Shown: positions 42,329 to 54,138 of the stretch, in pieces
How positions within the stretch are numbered: the first letter of the stretch is position 1
Layout of the letters: every line of letters begins with the position of its first letter
Source of the DNA: Aporrectodea caliginosa
Lineage: Eukaryota; Annelida; Clitellata; Crassiclitellata; Lumbricidae
Length of the DNA: 64,000 nucleotides
NCBI GenBank assembly: GCA_020284085.1
Contig: JACEVL010000156.1
Span: 327,501 to 391,500 of the forward strand
Direction: 5' to 3'
Position numbers and translations under genes: made by a program
Notes under the pieces: model-generated
Database searches by the model: none
What the model was told of the DNA's origin: nothing
The model's input: the letters and a program-made list of their open reading frames with translations, nothing else

Positions 42329-45300
42329 CTAAAAAAAAGAGTAATCGTTTATATAAACAGTGCAAAAGAAATTATATTTCAAAAATATTTTAAAGTTTCA
42401 AAATCCACAAAAATTATCCAAACAATTGACTATTATTATGCATGCCACTTTAAATGTGAAGTAGAATGTACAATGAGCTTGAAAAACGTAAGAAACCACG
42501 CAGAAACGAGGATAGTCGACGCCGTGTGTATACAGATTTCCCTGAACAATTAAAGATAATGTGGGAACATAATGAGGAAATGAGTAATTGGGACGTGAAC
42601 GGACCATAAAAATCAGGTTAGCTGCATAAGTGTAACGTTAAATTAGACCATACCAAAAAAGTTTATGACCTACAACACTAATCGAACACACAAAAGACCG
42701 TCGTAAACAGTACATGAGTAGTATTTTAATATCAATTGCCGACAATTTGCCTGAGAATGAATTGTATCGATGGTGATGGTGCTGATACTGAAGACGACGA
42801 CGATGATGAAGGTGATTACAATAATGATGGTAATGTAAACAACAGTCATTGTAGATATAATATTAAATTCATAATATGTTTCCACCGTCGAAAATTTCAT
42901 GGCTTTAAACATATATTTATGTACACATTGTTGCTTGCTGGAAAGCTCGCTACCTCTATGGTTCACTGTGTTTTCCAGCCCTTTTCTTTAACGTATCTCT
43001 TTCCCAACTCAGTCCTCATAGTCCAATTTATTTAAACCAATCGTTTTTGTATATCAATTCTTTTAAAATTCTAAGTGAATTCTTCAGAAACCAGTACGTG
43101 TCTGTTCGCTGACTGTGGACCAACTCTCCATAAACGCTCCCTATAGACACGCCCCTCATAATTATAAAGACTTCCGAAGGTGTCCGAAGCCGAAGCTTCC
43201 AGAAACCTTTTTCACTCGGGTAACTTCGGTTCCGCTCGGGCATCCTCGGTGTGACTTGAGAAGTCACCTTATTAGTACTTCTCGGACGTGTCAAGTCACA
43301 ACATGCATAATATGTACGTACGTACATATATACATGTAAATGAATAAATGGGGGTATGTAGCGCATTGCATACATCTGGCACAGAGACCGAGAGGTACCG
43401 AGTCGAGCCACCGTTGGGCGGATATGCTATGTAGGCTGCTATTAGCGCCGTTGTATTGCAGGCTGTCTGTTCTGTTAGTAGAGATTTAAATTGCATAACA
43501 TGGTAACGCAAATTGTAATTGCTTAATTAAAGAAAAATTATTATAATTATTATTATTACATTATTATTATTATTATTACTCATTATTATTATTATTATTA
43601 TTATTATGTATGCTCTCGACATGTGCATGAATGTGTTTTTACAGATAGTCTGACAAATAAACATTGAACTTTAAATTGTCTCAAGACATGTATGTAGGAA
43701 CCTACGACGTACGTATGCATGCATGTACAGTCAAACTTGTGTGCTTATGTATGAATATGCAACTATACATGCATGCATGTGTGCATCAATCAATCAATCA
43801 TCAATCGTTTATTTGTAGCCAACCAACCATAAACAATTAGATAGCAAATCAGATTGCACTTCTTTAAGTATGGATTGTTGAATGCCACAAGGGAAGGCCC
43901 TGAAGGGATCAATGATCTCGTTAAGTAGGACACCTAGCCTATATTAGTTATTAATATTATTATTATTATTATTATTATGCTTATTATTAAACTGTCATTA
44001 AATAACTAATTTAAACAAAATTGGAATCTTGAATCTAAAAGGCGCGTAACAGGAGAAAGATAAAGGAAGAAATGTCTGTGCTAGTCTCATGATGTTAATA
44101 TTTCAGAGCATTAAACAGTTACCTTCACTAGAATAGGAGTGCGTTTCGCTATATATACAGTTTCAATATACAGAAGATATACAGTTTCAATAGATTCAAT
44201 AGAATATGTGGCGACCGAAAGATGCTTTACTTAATACTTATTATAACAGTTGGTGACTTGACTAGCATGCAAAATCTAAACTAAATAACTAATTTAAACT
44301 AATTATCGAGACTAAAAGGAATGAATGGGAAGTGCAGTTAAACACATGTAAATATAAGATTAATACATCAAAGCATTTACATGCTACCTTCAACTAAATA
44401 GGCGCGTAGCTTATTCTTAGACACTGTAAGTGAGAGCGATTGTCTAATTCCTTGAGGACTTTTATGTATGTGTGTAAGCATGCATGACTTTTACATGTAC
44501 GTATGTAAGTATGAAATTATGCATGTATGCATCTAAGCAAGTATGTATGTATATATGTATATGTGTAACTATATTTCGTCTGTGTGTATCCATGTTTGTA
44601 TTCAGACACTTGATTAAGTGCCTTTACAGTCCCTCACAAAGATGCTGCACACGCTTGCTGTACTGAATGGTGTCAAATTTAATTAAGGTTTACCAGTTCA
44701 CCTGTAAGCAGGATTGGAAACCAGATTTATACTAGAAACGTTACACACAGAGAGACAAATAAAATGATTCCCAATCAGAATTTACAGTTGACAATAAGAT
44801 TTCTTCATTAGATCTACCATATTATGGATTAATACGAACAGAAAGATCAAGAGCATAATATTGAGGAGTACGATTTAATGAACATTTGCTTGTCAATTTA
44901 ATGAACTAACCAGTGCCGTCAAGAGTTCTGTGTATTTCATTTCGAAAGAAGTTGGTCGCACAGATGCTGCTCCATTGCGAGCAGACAGTTCGAAGTCGGT
45001 CTATCACAAGATCAGCTTTTTCTTTCCACACACTTTTGGCCATCTTCATACCCTTCACTTCCATAGCTACGACTTTAACGAGGATACATTCGAGTAGCTC
45101 GATCGGTAGATCTTGCAGCTACAGGCGAAAGGTAAAAGACATCATCATTGTGTCATACACTTGTTTAGAGCTCCTAAGCATAAAAATGATTAAAGTGAAG
45201 AGATCAATCAGCCAAATCGTTAACACCACAGCAATCCAAATAGTCACATACAGAACACGTTGAAAATGAATTAGCATTAGCAAAGTAGGTTAGTTAATAA

Positions 45301-46339
45301 ATGACCATGAAATGGAAACAGCATCGGAGGTCTTCCTTCAGTCAACTGCTGATGCCGGTTAAATAGCGTTTTCATAAGTTGACAGAGATGCTCAGCAATG
45401 TCGTGCCTTTTGTTGTCAACTTTATCTTGCTTGGCATTAGGAAAAACCTGAACGTTTACTCTTTTCCTCACTATCTTTTATTTCTTATCATGAGTATTTT
45501 ATACCTTGGAGCAAATACCACAGTCATTGGAAGCAGCTGGGCATTGCTAAAACAACACCATCACTAAGGCATCTCTAGAGTGTAAAGTCAACTCCATCTT
45601 GTGTTTAAAGTCAGTGAAGGACAAGTACTGTTATATACATGTTGCTGCCTTCGTGGCAAAATTAATGTGTCCTTTTCCTTTAAGTACAAAAGACTTCCAA
45701 ATACAAAGAAAACCAGAAAAATGTCGGACTATCAACAACGTTATTCAAACAATTCACAAGGCTTAAATTAAAAGAAAATTTGTGACTTGCATTTTAGTGT
45801 CATTTGCTTTTTTGTATTGTATTGTATTTGAACACTTGTTATAGCGCCCTAACCAGATTTTTCCATTCAGAGGCATGTAAATGTACAGCGCACTACTGCG
45901 CGAAAGCTGAATCGGAGTTTCACAATTCAAAGCGTTTGAGCAATTGCGATTTTATTAAAATTACATTTTAGTGTCAGCTTACCGTTGTATCACTCATTGA
46001 GACGAGTTTAGCACGTTTAGCGTCAATGTCTTGCTGTTGGGACACTGCTACAAGAGAAATATAAAAAAATTCATGAAATGCAATTAATTTCCTTAATTAT
46101 TGTGAAGAAGTTGGTGATAATAAGGCTTTAATACAGAAACATAAAAAGCTGGTCGGTCGTCTTTGCTAAGAATTGACATAGAATTACAAAGTGTTACGTA
46201 CTTACGTATATAAAACAGAGTACAACCATGAAAAACAAGGAGCCAAAAGCGTTCTTCTTAAAATTCACACAACCTTACCTTCAGTTGTTTGCTCGTCATT
46301 ACTGGATTCAGATGCTGACGCTGTACGTTTCTTTGACAT
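41448..46339 (-). CDS. FBP5: F-box/beta-propeller protein, 404 aa
   Basis: Exons on minus: 46339-46279, 46047-45983, 45118-44911, 42328-41448, sum 1215 nt = 405 codons. The exon 1 donor is three bases earlier than in the sisters (ACTGAAG|GTAAGG) and keeps phase 1. F-box exon: LQDLPIELLECILVKV and LRTVCSQWSSICATNFF. The propeller is of the FBP4 subtype (NIKACNVSNCVYVLNAEL) with a longer loop (NQSTEAKG) and FPFIDLTAMKDEIF at the start. A 2.1-kb hAT-type element sits 24 bp before the ATG, which separates the gene from its CRE. A MITE lies in the 3' flank. The AATAAA position of the family is lost. Confidence 0.75.
42329..44880. other. FBP5 intron 3
   Basis: 42400-42560 and 42640-43030 align with FBP6 and FBP7 intron 3 (GATGATGATGAAG-rich part near 42790). 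43375-43445 is a SINE-like piece. (ATT)n arrays lie at 43540-43606 and 43948-43980. 43790-43860 has a TCAATCAATC tail. TATG-rich tracts are at 44465-44590. No gene seen. Confidence 0.5.
44911..45118 (-). CDS. FBP5 exon 3, F-box-like
   Basis: 208 nt, open, acceptor CTGTAG|CTGCAAG, donor ACTG|GTTAGT. LQDLPIELLECILVKV, MEVKGMKMAKSVWKEKADL, LRTVCSQWSSI. Confidence 0.8.
45119..45982. other. FBP5 intron 2
   Basis: Aligns with intron 2 of FBP6. 45820-45930 is an inverted SINE piece (TGTTATAGCGCCCTAACC to CTGAATCGGAGTTTCAC) of the same family as 57700-57910. No gene. Confidence 0.5.
45983..46047 (-). CDS. FBP5 exon 2, micro-exon
   Basis: 65 nt, acceptor CTTGTAG|CAGTG, donor ACG|GTAAGC, in frame. 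VSQQQDIDAKRAKLVSMSD. Confidence 0.7.
46279..46339 (-). CDS. FBP5 exon 1, start exon
   Basis: 61 nt from ATG. MSKKRTASASESSNDEQTTE, then donor G|GTAAGG. One codon longer at the ASA repeat and two codons shorter at the end than in the sisters. Confidence 0.65.
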
Positions 46340-47409
46340 GGCGTAAAGGGAAGCAGTAGGATCCATTAGCGTCGCCACGGGGGGCAAGGGGGGGCAGCTG
46401 CCCCCCAACCCTGGTCAGGCTGGGTCCTGGGATTCGTGCAAATCCGGTGAGTTTTTTTAGGGGGGGTACCCTATGTGGTGTGTGGTTTGACATTTTACAT
46501 TAAAGGTCCTCTTCCAAAGTTTGTTTTCGTTTCAAAGATTAATCACTAATCAACAGGTGACGGATTGTGCTTTACACAAAATATACAGACGAATAGGGGA
46601 AAAGTCCAATGTTGTCTATCTCTCCTATTCGCAGTGATGAGTCATGATGGGGTGACCTATTTACACCAGTCACACAGCCGCATTCCAACAGGATGTCCAA
46701 GACAACATGTGGAAATTATTAGTATGCCTGCCTCTTTGAGCGACATCTGCAGGGATGCAGTCAGATCATTCTCACTCAACGGGTGCACACAAAAGCAAGC
46801 ATCAGTGTGTGCGTGCGTATGTATGTATGTATGTATGTATGTATGTATAATGTATGTGGCGTGTGTGGGTATAGTACCTGTTGTGAAATAGATAAGCTAC
46901 ATATATACAGAGACAAAACATAGCAAACTGATTCACACTATCTTGGTTTTAAGACAAGGGAATAAAAATATCTATGAATTAATACTCCCTCGCAGGCCAA
47001 TTCTCGAGAGCAGTGGGAGTCCGTTCCCGCGCATTCCCACCCTCTTTAACCCCGAGTAAAGTCGTTTAAACTTTTAAAGCAGTCGGCGTTCTGTTTCTAT
47101 TGTCGATTGTTCACCAGTAAAACTGCACCAGCACTGCTTGGCTTCCCAATTCGGTAGTTGAATCCTTCTTGCTTGGTTTTTACACCATTTGTAAACTATA
47201 TCTGCTAATTGTGTCTGGTCGGCAATCTGTTTACCTAAGGCTTGTGGCGTTCTTGGATATTGAACGTTTTTTCTAGTTTTTGTATTAATTTCAATAAATG
47301 TCGGGATTGCTAATATTATCTGTAGTCAAACTCAAATACGGTTCAAACTACATCTTAAACCTCGGTCCTTGCACGGGGACCTTAAATGGTGTGGTGTCCA
47401 TTCGAACGG

Positions 47410-47801
47410 GCGAGCAGCAGGGGTGCAAAAAACCAAACTTTTTCAAAATGAAAAGTTGGTTTTTGGTTTTTGGTTTGTTATGGTTTTTTGGTTTTTGTTT
47501 TAAGATTTTCCTATTTCGGATCATAAAATTCATAAAATGGCATAATACCATTCAAATTAATCAGATGCATATAAATGAAATTAATTAACTAGAACAGTAG
47601 AACCGTAGAATGTCATAAAACTAAGTTTACAAAGACCATACAACAATTGCCAAGAGATTTGAAGAGACGCCATTTTTGGCAATTATAATTTCTAAATTTG
47701 TAAAAAACCAAAAAACCAAAATTTGCGATTTATTTGGTTTTTTGAAAAAACAAAAAAAACAAAAACCAAAAAACCAAGCCTTTAACAGCCCTGGCAAGCA
47801 G
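47410..47801. mobile_element. hAT MITE with GGTTTTT arms, copy A (nested)
   Basis: Element 47418-47793. Ends CAGGGGTGCAAAAAACC and AAACAGCCCTG-type, with long runs of GGTTTTT on the left and AACCAAAA on the right. The 8-bp duplication is GCGAGCAG/GCAAGCAG with one mismatch. Confidence 0.8.
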
Positions 47802-47842
47802 TGATGAAGGATGTAACCCAATCAATTCATTGAAAAATGAGC

Positions 47843-48209
47843 AGGGTCGAGGCCGTATACCAGTGCTGTCCAACCTTTTTGACACCGCGGGCCACCGAAG
47901 AAGTAATTTTTGAAGCCGCGGGCCGCACCAGTCAACTCAAAAGCAGTGACTAAAATTTATTGAAAATTATTAACTATATTATAATTAATTATGGAGTCAT
48001 TATAATGAATGCATGTTGGGAACTGGATTTTGTGTACACATTGTCAAATGATAAGCCAAGTTACGAACGAATAGCTATGCAATGAGGCCAGTGACTGTCT
48101 TTTACTTCATTTTAACAGAAATTGCAAATATTTAGCGAGCTGTGGCGGGCCACTTAGAATCTGCCGGCGGGAAAAATGCGGCCCGCGAGCCAGGGTCGAG
48201 GCCGTATAC
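47843..48209. repeat. hAT-end-like fragment between 18-bp direct repeats
   Basis: AGGGTCGAGGCCGTATAC occurs at 47843-47860 and 48192-48209. The fragment between starts CAGTGCTGTCCAACC, like many hAT ends, and has GCGGGCC at the left and GGCCCGCGAGCC at the right. Confidence 0.55.
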
Positions 48210-48651
48210 GGTCACTATTTGAAAACGCGAACATTTAACATTTAACTACGAGTCACAGTTGGCTCCTATCAGCGCTGAAATAATAGAACAATTTTGTTCC
48301 TATGACAGCTTAAAATGCTACCATTACAGTATGAAAATTCAAAAAAATTTAAGTGGGGAGGGGGCACATCTCCCCTCCCCCCCTCCCTCTGCTCGGCGCT
48401 TCGCGCCTCAGCGATCGTCCTTCGGACGCTCATTTGCCTGTCCTCCTATGCCTTGCCCCCCAACCTTGAAGCTCTGGCGACGCCACTGGTAGGATCTCTA
48501 GTAGAAAAATTGTCGCCTATTCACACAATCAACATCCGTAGATCCCTTACTGGAAAAACACCAATAGTTGTTTGAAAGGGCTGAGAATAATGATTATTAT
48601 GTTCGAATTGAAATTATAAAAGAAATAGCGACATTTTGAAAGTAAATCTTG

Positions 48652-48659
48652 TGACGTCA
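48652..48659 (-). promoter_or_regulatory. CRE palindrome upstream of FBP5
   Basis: TGACGTCA in TTGTGACGTCACGCAAGGGA. It would be about 190 bp from the ATG without the hAT insertion; now it is 2.3 kb away. Confidence 0.5.
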
Positions 48660-48699
48660 CGCAAGGGAAGTGATGACGAAAGCTTCGTATTCTATAGCG

Positions 48700-50370
48700 C
48701 TAGTGTTTTAACATAATATCGATTTTTATTAGGTTGAACTGACGGAGGGAGATATCTTGTGCTCCATTGTATTTAAGTATGTAAATATATTCTTTATTAA
48801 ACCAATTGCATCCTTGTCATGTATTGCATAAATTGTTGCCGCCGATCAAGCAATCGCGCTACTCCCTGCGACCACGGTCCCATAACCGTGAGCTTCCCAT
48901 GTTTGACAACTTGTCTCAGAAATGCTTCCTTGCCCGGATGCTATACAAATAAACTATGTTTTCCCTAGATCTGGCTATTTAAGCTCTTCATTTTCCCCTA
49001 TGACTAGCTCTAGCTCTTCTTCCTCTGTACAATAAAGCCCTCTCATTCAATTCTATGGTTGTATATATAAATTTTTGTTTATTTGTTTGAATGTATTAAT
49101 CTTGCTATGTACAGTGCTGTGCGTTTGCTAGTGCTTCCCAATAAAGGAAATACTTACTTACTTACTTACTTACTTATATCCGTACTCTGGTGTAGATAGG
49201 TCTTAATTATAATCAACTGTGAATATGAGTACAACGCTTTAATTATAAGTGATTTGCACTATGTATTTATGTAGGTAGGCAACGTTCGTGCGATCTCGGT
49301 CGCGGGGTATATTGCTTGACTTTCTTGGTGGAAGCAACCTACATGTATGCAGCATGAGGCACAGGTTACTCAGAACCGCAGAGAAAAGACGGGTGTCGGA
49401 TCGAATGTTGGATAGTCGTCAGGAGGGTACCGCACGTGGATTTGCTTGCTTGCCTACGCCATAGGCCCTCCTATCATGCGACCGGAATGGGGCAGTTCAG
49501 GATGAAACCCCATCAAGCCGGGGCAGCATAGAGCAAACGAGTCACTTTTGTTGCACGTAGGCCTACTATATCATAAAGCTACAGACCGGTGAGGCTTTGC
49601 GCAACGAAAAATGCGCCGGACGTACATGTACATTGATTGTCTTACGGCATATTCGGGTTATAAAATTATGCGGTTCAATGCTGACCACGTTTGTCAACGC
49701 AGCCCCTAGGACATTCAGGCTTGAGACCCTAGTCAATCTCGGGGTGACATCGGGAGCAATGCCATGCCATGCACGTCCCTTGACCGTCTGATCACCATCT
49801 CATAGAGGTCCTTTTTTTAATTAGTTTAAGATTACATGTTTCTGTCCATCGAGACACGTGTTTGAGTTCGTTTGTCACTGTGGCACTGTTTGATGGGGTA
49901 TACCAGCAGACAACTATCATCTGCATATTTGATGAGCCTATTTTGCGGGTTGACCGTTGTAAGTTTTGAAATGGTTGCCATTAAGTTGACTAGGTCCAGA
50001 CCAGACACCTGAACAATACTAGCGTTGATGTTAACAATGGCAGATAATTATGTGACCATTGTATATGGTTCCACCACCCCGATCTCCAAGAAAGGCGACT
50101 ATCCGACTGTACATGTAGGCCTACAAGCAGCTTTGACACGGTGAGACACTCTAACCTAGCTGAATATCGACAAGAGCGCCCGGTTCGTATTCTAGAGCGC
50201 TGTTATTATTATGAATCATATATTTTATTACATTTTATAAATATATTATGTAATTGTACAAAACTTTATGATTACTACATATTATCTTGATTGTCATTAT
50301 CTACTTTTAATCGTGTACTATTATCGCTATTTTACAACCACCTAGCAAGTCTACTCATCTGACAACATAA
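48700..50370. other. Intergenic LINE debris
   Basis: Two LINE tails (48780-48830 and 49140-49215, the second with (TTAC)n). 49310-50170 is a decayed LINE block matching 39970-40860. The rest is AT-rich and unassigned. Confidence 0.5.
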
Positions 50371-50429
50371 ATAGAGGATGAATAGTTACTATGACATGAA
50401 GAAAACTGGCAGCGAAGCAAATATCAGCG

Positions 50430-50437
50430 ACAGGCGA

Positions 50438-50493
<56 letters not shown>

Positions 50494-50494
50494 C

Positions 50495-50533
<39 letters not shown>

Positions 50534-50632
50534 GACAGAGACAGAGACAGAGACAGAGACAGACAGGCAGACAGACAGACAGACAGACAGACAGATAGAG
50601 ACAGACAGAGCGAGAAAGAAAGAAACAGAAAG
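50430..50632. repeat. (GAGA)n/(CAGA)n low-complexity tract
   Basis: AG-rich array grading into ACAG units. It produces long Arg-Glu frames on plus and Ser-Leu frames on minus with no coding meaning. Confidence 0.95.
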
Positions 50633-50679
50633 CTATTGACGATAGATGTGACGCGATGGACCAACAAATCGAAACATTC

Positions 50680-51565
50680 TTTCACGTATATTTGTCTGGC
50701 TTCTGATCTTCACTACTGGATGTCGACTAACCGACTCTGCCTAAATGCTACAAAGACTCAGTTGATCTGGTTTGGGACTAGACAACAGCTTTCCAAACTC
50801 GACTTTCAATTGCTGACTGAGAAATTCCCTGCCTACACATACTCTTCTAGTGTCCGTGACTTGGGTGTCACGCTTGACTGCTCCCTCACATTCACGGAGC
50901 ACATATCTAACGTGACTCGCTCCTGCTTCTTTCAACTGAGGCGTCTCAGAGCCATCAGACGATCGGGCTCTCCCTCTGTCTTTACCACCATAGTACATGC
51001 GTTTATCTGTTCCCAACTTGACTACTGCAACTCACTTCTTATGGGCCTCCAGAAACAGCGTCTTTCTCCCCTTCAATCAGTCTTAAATGCTTCAGCTAGG
51101 CTCATAGCCCGACTCCCTCGCTTTTCGCATATCTCTACATATATGCTTGATGTCTTGCCCTGGCTTCCTTAATTACTGTGCATCCATTATAAGATCCTCT
51201 TTCTAGTCTCAAAGGCGCAGCTGAGCAGTGCCCCAAAGTATCTTTCTGACTATTATGCGAAAGCCGTTATCTGCGACCTCATCTCGTTCCTTGCGTTGTG
51301 CTGATTGGCTAGATCTTTTTGTTCCTAGGACTAGGACTGCCTTGGCTCAACGCCGGGCATTTGCTGTGGTTGGTCCCTCTACTTGGAATGACCTTCCCCC
51401 TCATTAAGGGCTAAACTAATGACTAGTTTTTCCTCTTTGGTCTCTCGTTCTTTAAAGACGTTTCTTTTCCCCCGGGGTTTTCGTGCTGAGAGCGCTTCTG
51501 AATAGTTATTCTGAGAGAGGCGCTATATAAATCTTTAGATACAATACAATACAATATAATACAAT
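50680..51565 (+). mobile_element. CR1/L2-like LINE, C-terminal RT part
   Basis: Reads HYWMSTNRLCLNATKTQLIW, SSVRDLGVTLDCSLTFTEHI, AFICSQLDYCNSLLMG, LNASARLIARLPRFSH and DVLPWLP, then a stop and frameshifts. The thumb-region remnants QRRAFAVVGPSTWNDLP-type follow near 51350. The 3' end GAGCGCTTCTGAATAGTTA...GGCGCTATATAAATCTTTAG is followed by (ATACA)n at 51540-51566. Confidence 0.85.
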
Positions 51566-53016
51566 TTAGGTCACAGAAAAAAGTATAAAAGTGTAGGTCA
51601 AAGCATCAACATCGTATAAGTAAAGAATCGTAGGAACCTGTCGTTAAAGGAGGAGTGTGACTAAGAACTATCGGAATACAATGCCTTTGTCGTTGTTTAA
51701 GATCCTGTTCGCACCATGCCATAGCAGATCTCCGTGCATTTCAGAGTGAAGGGGACTAAGGCCACAAATAAATAGATGAGACGTAGACAAATAACACTAC
51801 TTTGCATTCCTGTAATTACTTGTATTCGCTATACTACTGATACATTCTTTTGCAACATTTTGATGTTGAAAGCAGAGCAATTCGAGGGAATCGCCGGATG
51901 GTGGAGGGACGACATCAGAGGTTAAAGATGATGGAGGACAGCCTTAACTGTAAAAACAGCAGCTCATAAGAAACGTGCTTACTACAGGTAGAAAGAAAGT
52001 CAGTACTGAAGTAATCGGATTTCTGTCGAGCGTCGCAATCCATCATAGCTATGGCGCTCTATGTCAAAGCTGCTTGAATGAGACTATAGGCCAGCATCGG
52101 AGGAGGGACACAGCAGGCTACGCTCTCAGCGGAGGGCTTCAACTATAACTTCTTCGCTGACAAAATTGCATCCATAACAGCGAGTACAGCGGAGTATCCG
52201 GTACCTGAGGTCGGCAACTACAACGCCACCGTTTTGGAGAATTCCCGTTTACACTGCTGACCAAGTGCGTCGTTTCATTATTTCCTATTAACCGGATCCC
52301 TAGATTCCTAGTGAAGGGTGCATTGACGTCCTGTTGCCATACTTGGTGGCTCTGTGCACAGCAGCAAGGACTTAAGTTTAAGTCGTTACGAAGCTTTCAG
52401 TTAGCCAATAGAGAAATCAAACACAAACGACTCTTGATAGAGGATCGACGATTCGCAGGTCATATTTAAATGTTAGGTCTACGGTTTTTACGTGGGCTAT
52501 TAACACTCTCGCCAATACTCTAACGTCTACATTGAGGATTAATACGAGAGGCAATGGCAGAGGTGAAGGAAGGCGTAAAGGTAGAACATAACGAAAGCAC
52601 TAACATTCGCAGTGAAAACCGCTCGCCTGTGCACTATGCATATACCATTGAGGTGAAGGAGGGTTCATTCAACTTGAAACAAACAGTGTACCGGGTATTA
52701 TACTTATTTTCTTCTTCATTTATTCATATGTTTATTGTGCAGATATTTATGGAGTTGTTACCTAAGGGAGGCGGTCGATAAACTGACGGCCCTTCAAATC
52801 CGTCCACTGTTACACAGCACTCGAATGAACTCAAGAGTTTATCGGATGGTGGTCGAACTGGATGCTACTTAATTAATAATAGATTCAATATCCTTATCTA
52901 ACAGACATACGGGTAGCTGTTTCTGATCACATAACGAGTTCTACTTGTACTATCACTTGACTTACAGTAGACCCTCTCTTCTTGAAGTATTTTGATAGCC
53001 TAATTCTTTTCCCTGA
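51566..53016. other. Intergenic, paralogous blocks and LINE fragment
   Basis: 51570-52150 matches 8640-9250. 52140-52260 reads FNYNFFADKIASITASTA, a common CR1-type ORF2 segment. 52690-52960 matches 16230-16440. The frame at 52554-52781 has no motif. Confidence 0.45.
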
Positions 53017-53020
53017 TTAA

Positions 53021-53690
53021 TCTCGTACCCCTAGAACTTTATAGCTCTATGTCCACTTTTTGCGAAACGGAGAAAAACGATTTTTAAGATTTGCTGACGA
53101 AAATCTTTTGCTCTGTTTCATTAATGGCAATTAAATTAAACTTTTTGGAAAACAAAGTTTTCCCTTAGTATGATTATATTTGTATTTCGATCATAATGTA
53201 AACCGATTATGAGTAATTTGGCTATAATTATGGCAGGGGTGACTGCTGTAGGTTCTAAGTCCAGTCACGTGTTAAGATCTCTCACTGCTATTGGCTATGG
53301 ACATAGCACCGTATAATTCTTTTTCAGACCTCACTCGAACACGGTTATAAGTCCAGTCACGTGTTAAGATCTCTCACTGCTATTGGCTATGGACATAGCA
53401 CCGTATAATTCTTTTTCAGACCTCACTCGAACACGGTTATATCTCCAATTCACGTGATACAAAATTAATGATTCTATTGGATGACTGACTTGTTCCTCTA
53501 TAGCTTTGAGACACTGTCCAAATTTGTGCACATAGAGCTTTATAGCACTCACAGATAGAGCTAAAGAAAGCGTCTCCAGCTAAGCTAGACTGTTCAGGAC
53601 ATAGCCTCTGTCATCCCGGTAACGGATATAGCGTTAGGTTCATTTTTCAAAAAAGTGGACATAGAGCCTTATAGTTCTAGGGGTACGTTA
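53021..53690. mobile_element. MITE-like element with CGTACCCCTAGAAC ends
   Basis: About 38-bp terminal inverted repeats (CGTACCCCTAGAAC...CTCTATGTCCACTTTTT) at 53024-53062 and 53649-53687. TTAA words flank at 53017-53020 and 53691-53694, which would fit a piggyBac-type duplication but could be chance. The paralogous block at 16510 runs through without it. Inside, a 92-bp unit is repeated exactly (53257-53348, 53349-53440). Confidence 0.7.
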
Positions 53691-53739
53691 TTAAGAGTAG
53701 AACCTACACACTAATGAGAAACAAATTGTTTACAGATCT

Positions 53740-54138
53740 GTGAAGCCCAGGGCTGTTAAAGGCTTGGTTTTTGGTTTTGGTTTTTGGTTTTAAAAAACCA
53801 AAACCAAAAATCTGCAAATTTTGGTTTTTTGGTTTTTTACAAATTTCAATATTATAAATGCCAAAAATGTCGTCTCTTCAAATCTCTTGGAAATTGTTGT
53901 ATGGTCTTTGTTAACTTTGTTATATGACATTCTACGGTTCTACTGTTCTAGTTAATTTCATTTATATGCATCTGATTAATTTGAAAGGTATTATGCCATT
54001 TTTATGAGTTTTATGATCCGAAATAGGAAAATCTCGAAAACAAAAAACCAAAAACCAAAAACCAAATAAAACCAAAAAACCAAAAAACCAACTTTTCATT
54101 TTGAAAAAAGTTTGGTTTTTTGCACCCCTGGTGAAGCC
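53740..54138. mobile_element. hAT MITE with GGTTTTT arms, copy B
   Basis: Element 53748-54130, inverted relative to copy A at 47418. Ends CAGGGCTGTTAAAGGC and TTTTTTGCACCCCTG. Perfect 8-bp duplication GTGAAGCC at 53740-53747 and 54131-54138. Confidence 0.9.

Larger units (their letters stand above)
46356..48496. mobile_element. 2.1-kb hAT-type element in the FBP5 leader
   Basis: Element 46364-48488. Left end CATTAGCGTCGCCA and right end TGGCGACGCCACTG are inverted repeats, flanked by a perfect 8-bp duplication GTAGGATC (46356-46363, 48489-48496). G-run blocks and C-run blocks lie just inside both ends. No transposase frame is visible, so it is non-autonomous. It contains a nested MITE (47418-47793), an 18-bp-flanked fragment (47861-48191) and a (TATG)n run at 46818-46852. 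Confidence 0.85.

Noticed and set aside
44913..45263. Plus-strand SITRSAFSFHT frame repeated at five places
   Set aside because: It is the antisense of the 208-nt F-box exon. The minus strand has the splice sites and correct phases.
50378..50690. Arg/Glu-rich plus frame and Ser/Leu-rich minus frame
   Set aside because: Produced by the AG/CT-rich simple repeat. Only the part after about 50680 is LINE ORF2.
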